This document shows positions 36,130-45,195 of a stretch of 64,000 nucleotides of DNA, in pieces. The DNA comes from an uncultured SAR86 cluster bacterium (lineage in GTDB: Bacteria > Pseudomonadota > Gammaproteobacteria > Magnimaribacterales > Magnimaribacteraceae). The translations under genes and the position numbers were made by a program. Each line of letters begins with the position of its first letter. Position 1 is the stretch's first letter. Below the pieces are notes generated by a model. That model was not told the origin of the DNA. It ran no database searches and saw nothing but the letters and a program-made list of their open reading frames with translations. Location of the stretch: contig CABXQE010000004.1 of the NCBI GenBank assembly GCA_902514295.1, positions 1-64,000 on the forward strand, given 5' to 3'.

Positions 36130-37332
36130 ATGGAATATTTGTCACTATTCGAAGAGCTAAAGGTTAGAAAAATGAGTCTTGATCTGACTCGAGGTAAGCC
36201 TGCTGCAGATCAATTAGATCTTTCTTCCTCGCTAGATTCAATAAAGATTGATATATACGATTTTGATGAAGTAGATATAAGAAATTATGGTCTAGTAAAA
36301 GGCTTATCTGAATGTAGAGATTTAGGTTCTAACATATTGGGTTGTGACAAAGAGTATATATGGGCTGGAGGAAATAGCAGTCTTACTCTAATGTCCCAAT
36401 ACCTTTCTTATTTATGTATTCAGGGGGTTGGGGATGGGCCTTGGTCTTCCGAAGAGAGAGTTTCTATTCTTTGTCCAGTTCCTGGATACGATAGACACTT
36501 TGTTTTGAGTGAAAATTTAGGATTAAACATGATTCCTGTTCCGTTAGATGGTTATGGACCTGATCTAAACGTAATTAGGTCTTATGTTGAATCAGATGAT
36601 TCTATTAGAGGTATTTGGTGTGTTCCAAAGCATTCTAATCCCTCAGGTGAGACTTACAGCAGAGCCACAATTGAAGGATTGATAGATATATTTAGTAATA
36701 CCAGGAAAAATAGCAGGATTTTCTGGGACAACGCTTATGCCATTCATGATTTTGAAGATTCCGAGCCTTTAGAAGACATTTTTTCTATTGCAAAAGATAA
36801 AGAAAATGAAGATTTAATTGTTGGTTTTGGTTCTACATCTAAAATAACCTACGCTGGAGCAGGAATTGGTTTTATGGCTTTATCAAAATCTAATCAGGAA
36901 TCATTTTTACCTTTTTATTCAGCTTTAATCATAGGCCCTGACAAAATAAATCAGATTAGGCATGTTAAGTTTTTCCAAGAAAATGACTTAATGAACCACA
37001 TGAGTATGCACGCAGACTTAATTCGGCCTAAGTTTGAACTAGTCCAGAAATGGCTTCATGGACAAGATTATGGTTCTTGGACAAAACCTACCGGAGGGTA
37101 CTTTGTCTTATTAAAGACAGATCCAGGTCTTGCAAAAAGAATAATATCTTTAGCTTCTGAATTAGGACTTAAGTTAACCCCTGCTGGATCTACTCATCCT
37201 TATAGTGTAGATCCTGAAGATCAATATATTAGGATCGCGCCAACAGCGTGCTCAATCGAAGAGTTAGATTCGGCAATGGAGATATTAGTTTGCTGCCTTG
37301 GTTTAGCTTATCAAGAAAACGAAAGGAATTAA
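36130..37332 (+). CDS. PLP-dependent aminotransferase, class I/II (PF12897-like)
   Basis: 400-residue fold-type I PLP enzyme. The N-terminal MSLDLTRGKPAADQLDLS is typical of the aminotransferase subgroup sometimes called MocR-type or alanine/aspartate aminotransferase-like, and GFGSTSKITYAGAGIGFMALS holds the PLP-binding lysine. No DNA-binding domain is attached, so this is an enzyme and not a MocR regulator. CVPKHSNPSGETYS and FWDNAYAIHDF are the expected cofactor contacts. The substrate pair is unknown. The stop shares TTAA with convergent hspQ. Confidence 0.88.
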   Translation: MEYLSLFEELKVRKMSLDLTRGKPAADQLDLSSSLDSIKIDIYDFDEVDIRNYGLVKGLSECRDLGSNILGCDKEYIWAGGNSSLTLMSQYLSYLCIQGVGDGPWSSEERVSILCPVPGYDRHFVLSENLGLNMIPVPLDGYGPDLNVIRSYVESDDSIRGIWCVPKHSNPSGETYSRATIEGLIDIFSNTRKNSRIFWDNAYAIHDFEDSEPLEDIFSIAKDKENEDLIVGFGSTSKITYAGAGIGFMALSKSNQESFLPFYSALIIGPDKINQIRHVKFFQENDLMNHMSMHADLIRPKFELVQKWLHGQDYGSWTKPTGGYFVLLKTDPGLAKRIISLASELGLKLTPAGSTHPYSVDPEDQYIRIAPTACSIEELDSAMEILVCCLGLAYQENERN

Positions 37333-37661
37333 TTTTTACTATTTTCTAGTATTTCGTAAGAATCTCCATCAAATCCACCAAAAAAAACAGGCACATCAGG
37401 ATGTTCTACGGGTATATTACTGTTATCAACTAATAAATTTTGTTGAGAAACATAGGCTGAATAAAAGACTTGATCATTTTCTGCAAATACATGGTAGAAG
37501 GGTTGGTCTTTTTTGGGTCTTATAGCTGCAGGAATAGATTTATACCATTCTTCGGTGTTATTAAATTCAGGATCAACATCGTAAATAACTCCTCTAAAAT
37601 CAAGGTATTTATGCTTAACCACCTGACCTAAGGAGTAAGCTGTTTCTACTGTCTTTTTCAT
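37329..37661 (-). CDS. hspQ: Heat shock protein HspQ
   Basis: 110-residue cytosolic protein of the HspQ/YccV family, a Lon specificity factor and binder of unstable DnaA in E. coli. YSLGQVVKHKYLDFRGVIYDVDPEFNNTEEWY (near the N-terminus) and YHVFAENDQVFYSAYVSQQNLL are characteristic. It lies four bases inside the convergent aminotransferase end and overlaps the start of the upstream flavoprotein gene's end by four bases. Heat-shock control by RpoH is likely but not shown. Confidence 0.93.
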   Translation of the reverse strand: MKKTVETAYSLGQVVKHKYLDFRGVIYDVDPEFNNTEEWYKSIPAAIRPKKDQPFYHVFAENDQVFYSAYVSQQNLLVDNSNIPVEHPDVPVFFGGFDGDSYEILENSKN

Positions 37662-38872
37662 ATAATTAAGTCGTTTAGATTTTTAGATTGATTAAGAATA
37701 TCATCAGAACTTATTTTAACTTTATTTTCAACTAACTTTCTACAAATTAAGAACTCTTTTGGGTTGTTGACAGCATCAACCGCTATAAGTTCTTCTCCTT
37801 TTAAGTAAAAAAGCATAAATTTAGACTCTTCCTGATTGCCTCTTATCAGAACTTCGTCATGATCTCCAGATAAACCTACTATTTGTAGTTTATGGTCGTA
37901 TTGATCAGACCAAAACCAAGGTATTTGATTATAAGCAGTCCTGTTTCCCATAACGGATGTAGCTACAGTTTTAGATTGCTCCATGGCGTTATGAACAGAT
38001 TCTAGTCTCAGCCTACGATTAAGTTTTTCATTTGGGTGGTTGGTGCAATCTCCACAAGCAAATATTTTTGAATCTTCAGTTTGTCCATATTCGTTTACGG
38101 AAATGCCATTGTCACAATTCAATTCAGACTCTTCAGCTAATTCGATATTAGGAATAACTCCTGCACCTATCACTAATATATCTGCTTGAATAGATGAACC
38201 ACCAGAACAAATAACTTGCTCAACTGCCTTGTCTCCATCAACTTTTTCTAAGCTCTCATTAAGAATAAAATCCACTCCATTCTTTGAATGAAGTTCTTGA
38301 TAATAGTCAGAAATAATAGGGTCCACAGTTCTATTCATTACCCTATCTGCCATCTCTATGACTGTAATTTTGGTATCAAATTCTGTAGCTACTGCCGCAA
38401 CTTCTAGTCCTATGTAACCTGCTCCAACTATTACTAGGTTTTTGCTCTTTAGCAATCCATCTTTAAGTGATTCAGCATCGTCAATTCCTCTTAAGTAATT
38501 TATTCCTTCAAGATCTGATCCAGGAAATTTTAGTTTTCTTACTCTACTGCCTGTAGCTAATACCAGTTTGTCGTAACTAATAGATTTATCATCAGATAAA
38601 TGAACAAGGCACTTATCTCGATCTATATTTTTGGCTGTAACACCTAACTTGAGTTGTATAGAATTTTCCTGAAAGAATTCAATTTTTTTTAAATATAATC
38701 TATCACTTCCAGTTGAGCCACTTAGGAATCCTTTTGACAGTGGAGGGCGTTGATAGGGGAGGTGGTTTTCTTCTCCTACTAAAGTTATAGAGCCTGAATA
38801 GCCCTCTTTTCTTAAAGAGGCAATACACTGAATTGCTGCTTGTCCTCCACCAACTACTACTAATTCTTCCAT
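37658..38872 (-). CDS. FAD-dependent ferredoxin/rubredoxin reductase-like oxidoreductase
   Basis: 404-residue flavoprotein with FAD-binding VVVGGGQAAIQCIASLRKEGYSG at the N-terminus, PYQRPPLSKGFL, the NAD-binding LVIVGAGYIGLEVAAVATEF near residue 145 and IFACGDCTNHPN before the reductase C-terminal domain (PWFWSDQYDHKLQIVGL). This is the family of CamA, AlkT and rhodocoxin reductases that pass electrons to ferredoxin or rubredoxin partners for oxygenases. A rubredoxin gene lies at 60964, but a link is only a guess. Repeated sites lie in its upstream gap with the monooxygenase gene. Confidence 0.9.
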   Translation of the reverse strand: MEELVVVGGGQAAIQCIASLRKEGYSGSITLVGEENHLPYQRPPLSKGFLSGSTGSDRLYLKKIEFFQENSIQLKLGVTAKNIDRDKCLVHLSDDKSISYDKLVLATGSRVRKLKFPGSDLEGINYLRGIDDAESLKDGLLKSKNLVIVGAGYIGLEVAAVATEFDTKITVIEMADRVMNRTVDPIISDYYQELHSKNGVDFILNESLEKVDGDKAVEQVICSGGSSIQADILVIGAGVIPNIELAEESELNCDNGISVNEYGQTEDSKIFACGDCTNHPNEKLNRRLRLESVHNAMEQSKTVATSVMGNRTAYNQIPWFWSDQYDHKLQIVGLSGDHDEVLIRGNQEESKFMLFYLKGEELIAVDAVNNPKEFLICRKLVENKVKISSDDILNQSKNLNDLII

Positions 38873-38891
38873 AAACTAAAAAGTTCTCGAT

Positions 38892-38938
38892 TAATTGATC
38901 AATTATGAATAAAGTCTACAACTAATTTATCAATTATG
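38892..38938. repeat. Direct repeat in divergent intergenic region
   Basis: TAATTGATCAATTATG (38892-38907) and TAATTTATCAATTATG (38923-38938) differ at one position and start 31 bases apart, three turns of helix. The core ATTGATCAAT of the first copy is a palindrome. They lie between the divergent flavoprotein (38872) and monooxygenase (38949) genes and look like operator copies. Confidence 0.5.
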
Positions 38939-38948
38939 GAGAAATAAA

Positions 38949-39230
38949 ATGATAGGAATAGTGGCTACTTTAAAAATAAAAGAAGGCTCAGGAAGTGAAT
39001 TTGAAGCTGTAGCAAGTCAACTTGTTGAAAAGGTAAACGCCAATGAAGATGGTGTTGTTTACTATGATTTATTTAAACAAGACGAAACGACTTATGTTTT
39101 CTTAGAAAAATATAAAGATCAAGAAGCACAAGATGCGCACGGGAAAACAGATTACTTTAGAGAATTAGGCGCACAAATGGGACCGTTTATGGCAGGTGCT
39201 CCTGAGATCAAAGTTCTTCAGGCCGTATAG
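38949..39230 (+). CDS. Putative quinol monooxygenase (ABM domain)
   Basis: 93-residue dimeric alpha+beta barrel protein of the antibiotic biosynthesis monooxygenase (YgiN-like) family. Segments IGIVATLKIKEGSGSEFEAVASQLVEKVNANEDGVVYYDLFKQDE and TYVFLEKYKDQEAQDAHGKTDYF (split around position 55) fit well. YgiN in E. coli is a quinol monooxygenase; function of this copy is not established. A GGAG ribosome site precedes the ATG. The upstream gap holds a 16-base direct repeat shared with the divergent flavoprotein gene. Confidence 0.87.
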   Translation: MIGIVATLKIKEGSGSEFEAVASQLVEKVNANEDGVVYYDLFKQDETTYVFLEKYKDQEAQDAHGKTDYFRELGAQMGPFMAGAPEIKVLQAV

Positions 39231-39232
39231 TT

Positions 39233-40291
39233 TTAGCCAAGGTGAGGTTTAGATAGATATTCTCTAGACCTCATTTCTACTAACCTGCTTAGAGTTCTCT
39301 TGTAGGGTTCAATTAATTTCTTACCCTTATATAAATCTTCTAGTGCTACCTCTGAAGACAAAATCAGGTTTACTTTTCGTTCATAGCATTCGTCTATAAG
39401 AGCAATGAACCGTCTAGCTGCATCTTCATTGTCAGTTGTAAAGATAGGTAAATCAGATACAAAGACGGTGTGAAATTCTGCGCATATCTCAATGTAATCT
39501 TTAGCACTTCTAGGCCCTTCGCATAATTCTTTAAAATTGAACCAAACTGAGCCTTTCGCTTTCTTTAGAGTCTTTATCTTTCTTCCTAGAATTTCCACTT
39601 CTCCATTTTCTTTGTAATCGTTTCCTGTTAAATCCGAGAAGCTCTTAGAAAGCCTTTCTTTATTTACATCATCTTTTGAAATTATAAATATTTCTAATTG
39701 CTCTAGAGTTCTTAGTCTGTAATCTTGAAGCGAATCTAACTCATAAATTTCACAATTTTCTTTTAAGGATTCAATAGCCGGGAAAAACCTATCTCTATGC
39801 AGTCCATTCTCATATAAATCATTTGGGTGAGTATTGGATGTGGCTATAAGGGTTACTTCGTTTTCAAATAGTTTAGTAATAAACCTTCCTAATAACATGG
39901 CATCACCGATATCTTCTACATAGAATTCATCAAAACACAGGATGTCGGTAGATTTAGATATTTCTTTAGCGGCAACTTGTAAGGGGTCTTCCTGACCCGA
40001 TAATTTTTCTAAGTCTTCATGTAACCCTTTCATAAATCTATGGAAATGCAGTCTTTTTTTCTTTTTGGTATCTAAATTTTCAAAGAAAATATCCATTATT
40101 TGAGTTTTTCCCCTGCCTACATCACCTCTTATGTACAGGCCTTTAGTGGTTTTATTCGAAAACCAACTCCTAGAGTTTGAAGTAATGCCTTTCGTCATAT
40201 CATCAAGTTTTTTCAATAAATCTAATTGTTTATCGTCAAAACTCAGATGACCAGAATCGACCATCTCCATATACACTTCAGAAGGGTTCAA
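39233..40291 (-). CDS. zapE: Cell division ATPase ZapE (AFG1 family)
   Basis: 352-residue cytosolic AAA-like ATPase. The P-loop reads GDVGRGKTQIMDIFFENL near residue 54; Walker B is ILCFDEFYVEDIGDAMLLGRF, and an Arg finger region follows (ATSNTHPNDLYENGLHRDRFFPAI). ZapE of E. coli affects Z-ring stability and is AFG1-related; the length is slightly under that of E. coli ZapE (375). The gene is six bases downstream of the GFA-like gene on the same strand. Confidence 0.94.
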   Translation of the reverse strand: MNPSEVYMEMVDSGHLSFDDKQLDLLKKLDDMTKGITSNSRSWFSNKTTKGLYIRGDVGRGKTQIMDIFFENLDTKKKKRLHFHRFMKGLHEDLEKLSGQEDPLQVAAKEISKSTDILCFDEFYVEDIGDAMLLGRFITKLFENEVTLIATSNTHPNDLYENGLHRDRFFPAIESLKENCEIYELDSLQDYRLRTLEQLEIFIISKDDVNKERLSKSFSDLTGNDYKENGEVEILGRKIKTLKKAKGSVWFNFKELCEGPRSAKDYIEICAEFHTVFVSDLPIFTTDNEDAARRFIALIDECYERKVNLILSSEVALEDLYKGKKLIEPYKRTLSRLVEMRSREYLSKPHLG

Positions 40292-40297
40292 AGGCTT

Positions 40298-40720
40298 TTA
40301 TGCAAAATCAGGATTATGAGTAAAAGTATGTATATCTTCATCTACAGGAGACCATGGGCTAGCAGAAGAGCTAAAGAAATTAGAATCTGCAGACACCCAT
40401 AAAGAATCATCTAAGCTCCCTGCTTTGATAAACTTTATACCGGGGTTCTCTTCCACAAAAGAGATCAGTGGTGAACCGCAATTTTCGCAGAAGCCTCTGG
40501 ATATATGAGAACCCGCACTGCCGGTTACACTGTAATTTTTTATGTCTCCTTGGATTTCAATTGATTCTGCAGGAATAAGCAGAATTGTAGCTTTACCACT
40601 TCCTGTACTTTTTTGGCAGTCTTTACAGTGGCAGTGATGGGCACTTACTACATCGGATTGATTAAATTCGTAACTAACTGCTCCGCACAGACATCCGCCT
40701 TTTTGAGTTGTTTCACTCAT
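40298..40720 (-). CDS. GFA family zinc protein
   Basis: 140-residue protein of the glutathione-dependent formaldehyde-activating enzyme family (CENP-V/GFA), likely binding two zinc ions. Zinc ligands: GGCLCGAVSYEF (CXC), HHCHCKDCQKSTG and GFCENCGSPL. No glutathione-binding claim can be made for this copy. It precedes zapE with six bases between, and follows the DUF1295 gene, which begins on the same strand upstream with a 12-base spacer. Confidence 0.92.
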   Translation of the reverse strand: MSETTQKGGCLCGAVSYEFNQSDVVSAHHCHCKDCQKSTGSGKATILLIPAESIEIQGDIKNYSVTGSAGSHISRGFCENCGSPLISFVEENPGIKFIKAGSLDDSLWVSADSNFFSSSASPWSPVDEDIHTFTHNPDFA

Positions 40721-40732
40721 ATTTTTCTCCTT

Positions 40733-41602
40733 CTATTTACTCGGTTTTTTCATTATCAAGACCGATGTTTTCTCAAGATAGTTCATGTAATCTGGGTCCG
40801 ATCCCCATTTCTTAATAGCTCTATTTTCTAAAAGATTTACTCCGCTAATCTTAGTTAATAAAACGTAAACAAATATAGGAGATATAAGGGTACACAATTG
40901 CCAGCCACTTAAGACAGGATAAGCAATTAAAGTTACTCCAACCCATAGCATTATTTCACCAAAATAATTTGGGTGGCGTGACCACGCCCACAAACCATTG
41001 GTAATAAATTCTTTTTCCTTTGAGGTATCTTTTTTGAAATCTCTTTTTTGTTTATCGGCAATAATTTCTATCGAAAAACCTGTTATCCATAATAATGTAC
41101 CAATCAAGGCGGGCCACCCTAAAGCTACCGTCGTGTTTGATGTTATGGCCGCTAATCCAGCTGCCATAGTAATAAAGACCCAGCAACCTCCTATAGTCCA
41201 AGTCATCAAATACCATACAAATTGAGTTTTCATAATGGTGAACCTTTTGTCTTTGCCATCTTTCTTTACTCTTAAGTAAAGAAAGGATCCAAGTCTAACT
41301 GCCCATACCATTATTAAGATGCCAATTAAAATATCACGAGGATCTGAAGATGGGTTTAAGTAGAACCCTAGCGATATTGCTGTTAAGTAAGAAATTGAAC
41401 CCGTCAGGTCAAAATAGTGTTCTGTCTGACTGATGAAAGAAGGTATGAAGATAATCCAATGCAGTGCATAGCTCACGCAAGCACAAAGAGCGAAAAGGGA
41501 AAATCCATTAATCTCTGTAGAGCCTTGGCTTCCAGCCAAACCAATTAGATAACCAATCAAAATTGAAGCTAGTATCGCTGGAATAGTAATTGTTTTTTTC
41601 AT
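40733..41602 (-). CDS. DUF1295 membrane protein (steroid-reductase-like)
   Basis: 289-residue protein with about eight helices. The signature GLWAWSRHPNYFGEIMLWVGVTLIAYPV near residue 214 belongs to DUF1295, distantly related to steroid 5-alpha-reductases and isoprenylcysteine methyltransferases. The C-terminal ENRAIKKWGSDPDYMNYLEKTSVLIMKKP is also conserved. Substrate unknown; a role in lipid or quinone modification is a guess. A second, degenerate-looking relative is at 22780. Confidence 0.9.
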   Translation of the reverse strand: MKKTITIPAILASILIGYLIGLAGSQGSTEINGFSLFALCACVSYALHWIIFIPSFISQTEHYFDLTGSISYLTAISLGFYLNPSSDPRDILIGILIMVWAVRLGSFLYLRVKKDGKDKRFTIMKTQFVWYLMTWTIGGCWVFITMAAGLAAITSNTTVALGWPALIGTLLWITGFSIEIIADKQKRDFKKDTSKEKEFITNGLWAWSRHPNYFGEIMLWVGVTLIAYPVLSGWQLCTLISPIFVYVLLTKISGVNLLENRAIKKWGSDPDYMNYLEKTSVLIMKKPSK

Positions 41603-41736
41603 CGTTTCCTTATTTCTAATTTAAATGTTCATTAGAAGAAACAATATTACAGTTTTCAAGTTATTTCTTTATAAGTTTATGCAAATAGAATGAAATTAAG
41701 TTAATCTTACAAACAATTCAAAACATGGAGTTAAGT

Positions 41737-42099
41737 ATGACAACATTAATAATTTTAACCGCGACACTTTATTTGGTAGGAATATTCACGCAGGTATTAC
41801 TGAATCAAAATAACTTAAACTTTTTACTTGGAAACAGAGAAGGTAAGGTTGAAGAAAGCGCTATGGTAGGAAGAACCAGAAGAGCAAATAACAACTTATT
41901 AGAGAGCCTTCCGGTCTTCTTCGTATTAGCAGTCCTGTCTCTCATGTTAGAAGTAGATAACTATAATTTAGCCATGTATTGGCTAGGATTAAGGTTTCTT
42001 TACTTCTTAACTTATGTGTTTGGACTTGCTTACGTCAGAACATTGCTTTGGTTTGGAGCTCTGGTTTGTCTAATCATGATGGGTGTAGCTCTAATATAA
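41737..42099 (+). CDS. MAPEG family membrane protein
   Basis: About 120 residues with four helices. I choose ATG 41737 (MTTLIILTATLYLVG) because a GGAG site sits six bases upstream; an ATG at 41725 lacks one. RTRRANNNLLESLPVFFVLAVLSLML contains the MAPEG-type RXXRAXXN..E...F motif (glutathione-dependent eicosanoid metabolism family). Bacterial members are usually glutathione transferase-like membrane proteins of unknown substrate. Confidence 0.9.
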   Translation: MTTLIILTATLYLVGIFTQVLLNQNNLNFLLGNREGKVEESAMVGRTRRANNNLLESLPVFFVLAVLSLMLEVDNYNLAMYWLGLRFLYFLTYVFGLAYVRTLLWFGALVCLIMMGVALI

Positions 42100-42114
42100 T
42101 TCGCTAGTTAATCA

Positions 42115-42894
42115 ATGAGCTATTTTCTTTCTAAAGAAGAAAGTAATTTCTATGAAGATGAAGGCTACTTAGTAAGGGAAAATCAATTTTCAATTAACGA
42201 AGTAAATGCCTTAAGGCATGCCTTGGAAAGGGCAGTTAATAAAGCACAAGAAAAGTCCTCAGGTGGGAAGGCTTATTATTTGGATAAAAAGAAATTTGTA
42301 GATGTAGACTACATGACTCTTCAGTACGAGCCACAATCCGAAGACAATATACTGAAAGTTATTGAACCAGCTCATTTTTTGGATAAGGAACTTTATTCTC
42401 TTACTCAAGATACGAGAATAACTGATCCAGTAAGATCTATCCTTGAAGAAGATGAAATTTCTCTTTGGACAGATAAATTGAATCTAAAGCGACCAGGAAG
42501 GGGATCAGGATTTGGCTGGCATCAGGACTCTCCTTACTGGGTTCATGACAGCAATAACGTAGATTTACTTCCTAATGTTTACTTATCTTTAGATAACGCT
42601 GATGAGAATAATGGTTGTTTTAGGGTTATAAGGGCGAGCCACAAAGAAGGGTGTTTGCCTGGCACTTCAAATGGCACTCAACTGGGAGGTTTTTATACAG
42701 ACCCAAATTATTTCAATGAAGCAGATGCAGTTGATTTTAATATAAAGGCTGGTTCTTTAGTTTTTTTTAATCAACACATTGTTCATGGTTCAGGGCCTAA
42801 CCTATCGGACCAACAAAGAAGGGCTTATATCATAACTTATCAACCGAAAGACCAGCCAATGCTTAAATCAGGAATGGTAAATAATATCAATTAA
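42115..42894 (+). CDS. Phytanoyl-CoA dioxygenase (PhyH) family protein 1
   Basis: 259-residue Fe(II)/2-oxoglutarate oxygenase. Iron ligands appear as HQD in FGWHQDSPYW and the distal His in FNQHIVHGSGPN, followed by RRAYIITYQP with the 2-oxoglutarate-binding Arg. The HXD motif is canonical, unlike the third PhyH protein at 47677. Start at ATG 42115 reads straight into SYFLSKEESNFYEDEGYLV, typical of the family. The stop shares TTAA with the convergent MATE gene. The hydroxylated substrate is unknown. Confidence 0.93.
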   Translation: MSYFLSKEESNFYEDEGYLVRENQFSINEVNALRHALERAVNKAQEKSSGGKAYYLDKKKFVDVDYMTLQYEPQSEDNILKVIEPAHFLDKELYSLTQDTRITDPVRSILEEDEISLWTDKLNLKRPGRGSGFGWHQDSPYWVHDSNNVDLLPNVYLSLDNADENNGCFRVIRASHKEGCLPGTSNGTQLGGFYTDPNYFNEADAVDFNIKAGSLVFFNQHIVHGSGPNLSDQQRRAYIITYQPKDQPMLKSGMVNNIN

Positions 42895-44240
42895 TCTTTT
42901 TGTCTCCATGCCCCAAGCTTTATTGAGAAGAAGATCATCAAGCCGAAGACTGCCATAGCTAAAGCAGAGGAAAGAAATACACCCTCAATACCAAAAGAGA
43001 GCCAATAAACGGAGAGGCCTCCCCCGATGCTTGCAATAGCAAACCTAGCTACGGTAGCAATTATTGGCCATTTCATTGCATTGGCTCCTTGTGAAGCAAA
43101 ATACAAAGAAAGACCAATTCCTTGAAAAATATAAAAAGGTCCAACTATTTGAATATATTCTTTTGTTACTAGGTAAGCCTTTGGATCATCAGTAAAGAAG
43201 CCTATCCAAAGATCGGGAAACAATGCAAGGATAACTCCTATAAATGCAGAAATAATTCCTGCAGATAAGCCTCCAGATATACCCACTTTTTCTGCCCTTT
43301 CAATATTTTTTGCACCTATATTTGCACCAACGATCGCTGTCATAGCGGTGCCAACTCCAAATATTAGTGGAATCATTAAAAATTCTACTCTTGAGCCTAT
43401 GCCGTATCCAGCAAGTGCCTCGGTACCGAATTGGCCAACCAATCCCGTTAAAACTAGAATCGTCCCGACAGTAAAAAGAGGTGAAAGTGAACCTGGAATC
43501 GCCACTTCAAAGATATTATTAAATAAATCTTTAGATAATATGAATTGATGTAATTGAAGCCTGGCAATTACTGATTTACTCAAAATCTTTAAGAGAATTA
43601 CTGACACCATCAAAGAAGCACTAATAAGAGTGGCTACGGCTGCTCCGGGAACGCCTAACTTAGGAAAACCATACCAACCAAGAATGAAGCACCCGGAAAG
43701 GAAAACTTGTATAAAAGACGCAATAATCATAAGGGTAGCGGGGAACTTCATGTCACCCATCCCTCTTAAGACAGCACTCAAGGTTCCAGAAAGCCATAGC
43801 AGGACTCCGCCATAAAAGAGAATTGTGCAATAAGCGAGAGACTCGCTTAGGATCTCATTCTTACCTCCAAGTAACATCAATAGACTTTCTCCAAACAAGA
43901 CGAACAAAGATAAAAATATTAAAGCTCCACCAACAGAAATAATTATTGCATGCCAAATTAGCTTCTCTGCTTTATCTATATCATTAGCCCCTAGGCTCCT
44001 TGAGATAGCAGAGGTTATTGCACCTCCTAAGGCTCCGCCAGACATAGTTTGAGTAATCATTAAGAGGGGGAAGGCCAAAGCCACCGCAGCGAGTGATGAA
44101 GTTCCTAATTTACTGATAAACCAAACCTCAGTTAGCACAACGATGGATTGAATGAAAAAGGCAATAGTATTTGGAGCGGACATTCTTACCAGTAATGGCA
44201 TTACTGGGTCATTAAGAAACTCTTGGGTTCTTTTATCCAA
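42891..44240 (-). CDS. MATE family multidrug/sodium efflux transporter
   Basis: 449-residue inner-membrane protein with 12 helices in two related halves; PMLVRMSAPNTIAFFIQSIV-like N-terminus, SGGALGGAITSAISRSLGANDIDKAEKLIWHA in the first half and GVGTAMTAIVGANIGAKNIERAEKVGISGG in the second are the duplicated MATE signatures. Exports cationic drugs or metabolites in exchange for Na+ or H+. The substrate is not predictable. The gene overlaps the preceding PhyH gene's stop by four bases. Confidence 0.93.
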   Translation of the reverse strand: MDKRTQEFLNDPVMPLLVRMSAPNTIAFFIQSIVVLTEVWFISKLGTSSLAAVALAFPLLMITQTMSGGALGGAITSAISRSLGANDIDKAEKLIWHAIIISVGGALIFLSLFVLFGESLLMLLGGKNEILSESLAYCTILFYGGVLLWLSGTLSAVLRGMGDMKFPATLMIIASFIQVFLSGCFILGWYGFPKLGVPGAAVATLISASLMVSVILLKILSKSVIARLQLHQFILSKDLFNNIFEVAIPGSLSPLFTVGTILVLTGLVGQFGTEALAGYGIGSRVEFLMIPLIFGVGTAMTAIVGANIGAKNIERAEKVGISGGLSAGIISAFIGVILALFPDLWIGFFTDDPKAYLVTKEYIQIVGPFYIFQGIGLSLYFASQGANAMKWPIIATVARFAIASIGGGLSVYWLSFGIEGVFLSSALAMAVFGLMIFFSIKLGAWRQKD

Positions 44241-44262
44241 AAAAATTTTCCTTAATTTTTTA

Positions 44263-45156
44263 TTATCTTTTTTTTGTAGATTCTTTTACTAAGTTTTCTG
44301 GACTTGCCAGAGCAGAATATTTGTCTTGAGTGTTACTAAATATCTTTTCGGGAGTTACGGATTCTAATTTCCCATCTTGTTTTTCGGGGTCAGTGTAGAA
44401 ACCCATTACATACCCTCCTTTAGAATAACCTATAAGAGACCTTAATTCAGGAGATAACTCTTTGGCTATCTCTGGAGGGCAGGATAAATATTGATTTTCT
44501 TGTTGCCTGATCCAACCTGGAGCGTAATGTATAAAGATTCCTGATCTTATATCATCAGAAGTGTTATCTCCGCCACCATGCAGTACTGATCCTGTGTAAA
44601 TTAACACTGATCCTTTCTTCATCTCTGCATAAGCTATTTCATCTTCTAGAGGCTGTCTTTTGGCATCCCATTTATGAGATCCAGGAACAAGCTGAGTAGC
44701 TCCATTCTCATAAGTAAAGTCGCTTGCAGCCCAAACAACAGCAAATTGAGTCTCAATCTTTCTAGAAATATAGCCTCCCCAAAGCCCCCTATCTCTATGA
44801 AGGATTTGTTTGGTTTCACCAGGACCAATACTGATTAAAGAAGTGAAATGCAATTGATAATTATCGCAATGAGGTTTCAAGAATTCAGAAGCAAGTGAAT
44901 TTATTTTTTCATGCATGGCAAGATCACGGCATCCATGAGATCTGGCTATTAATGCACCAACTCTACTTGTTTTAAATCCTGTAAAATCATCGGCCCCTTT
45001 AAGGTTTCCTTTTATAAAGGGATCTAACTCTTCTAATATTTTATCTATTTTAGTTCCAGGAATTACATCATCAACAATAACTGCTGCATCTTCTTCAATG
45101 ATTCTAAGAGCCTCTTCATCCGAAGTATCAATAGATATATGTTTAACTTCCGCCAT
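44263..45156 (-). CDS. Phytanoyl-CoA dioxygenase (PhyH) family protein 2
   Basis: 297-residue Fe(II)/2-oxoglutarate oxygenase with HRD ligands in KQILHRDRGLWGG, the distal His in VLHGGGDNTSDD and the Arg of DIRSGIFIHYAPGW. It is a clear relative of the protein at 47677: both share the segment QENQYL and a following EL..LIGY pattern, suggesting gene duplication. It lies 23 bases beyond MATE on the same strand. The substrate is unknown. Confidence 0.92.
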   Translation of the reverse strand: MAEVKHISIDTSDEEALRIIEEDAAVIVDDVIPGTKIDKILEELDPFIKGNLKGADDFTGFKTSRVGALIARSHGCRDLAMHEKINSLASEFLKPHCDNYQLHFTSLISIGPGETKQILHRDRGLWGGYISRKIETQFAVVWAASDFTYENGATQLVPGSHKWDAKRQPLEDEIAYAEMKKGSVLIYTGSVLHGGGDNTSDDIRSGIFIHYAPGWIRQQENQYLSCPPEIAKELSPELRSLIGYSKGGYVMGFYTDPEKQDGKLESVTPEKIFSNTQDKYSALASPENLVKESTKKR

Positions 45157-45195
45157 TTTTATTAGTAAAGCTCTATTAAAACTCTAGTATGGCAG

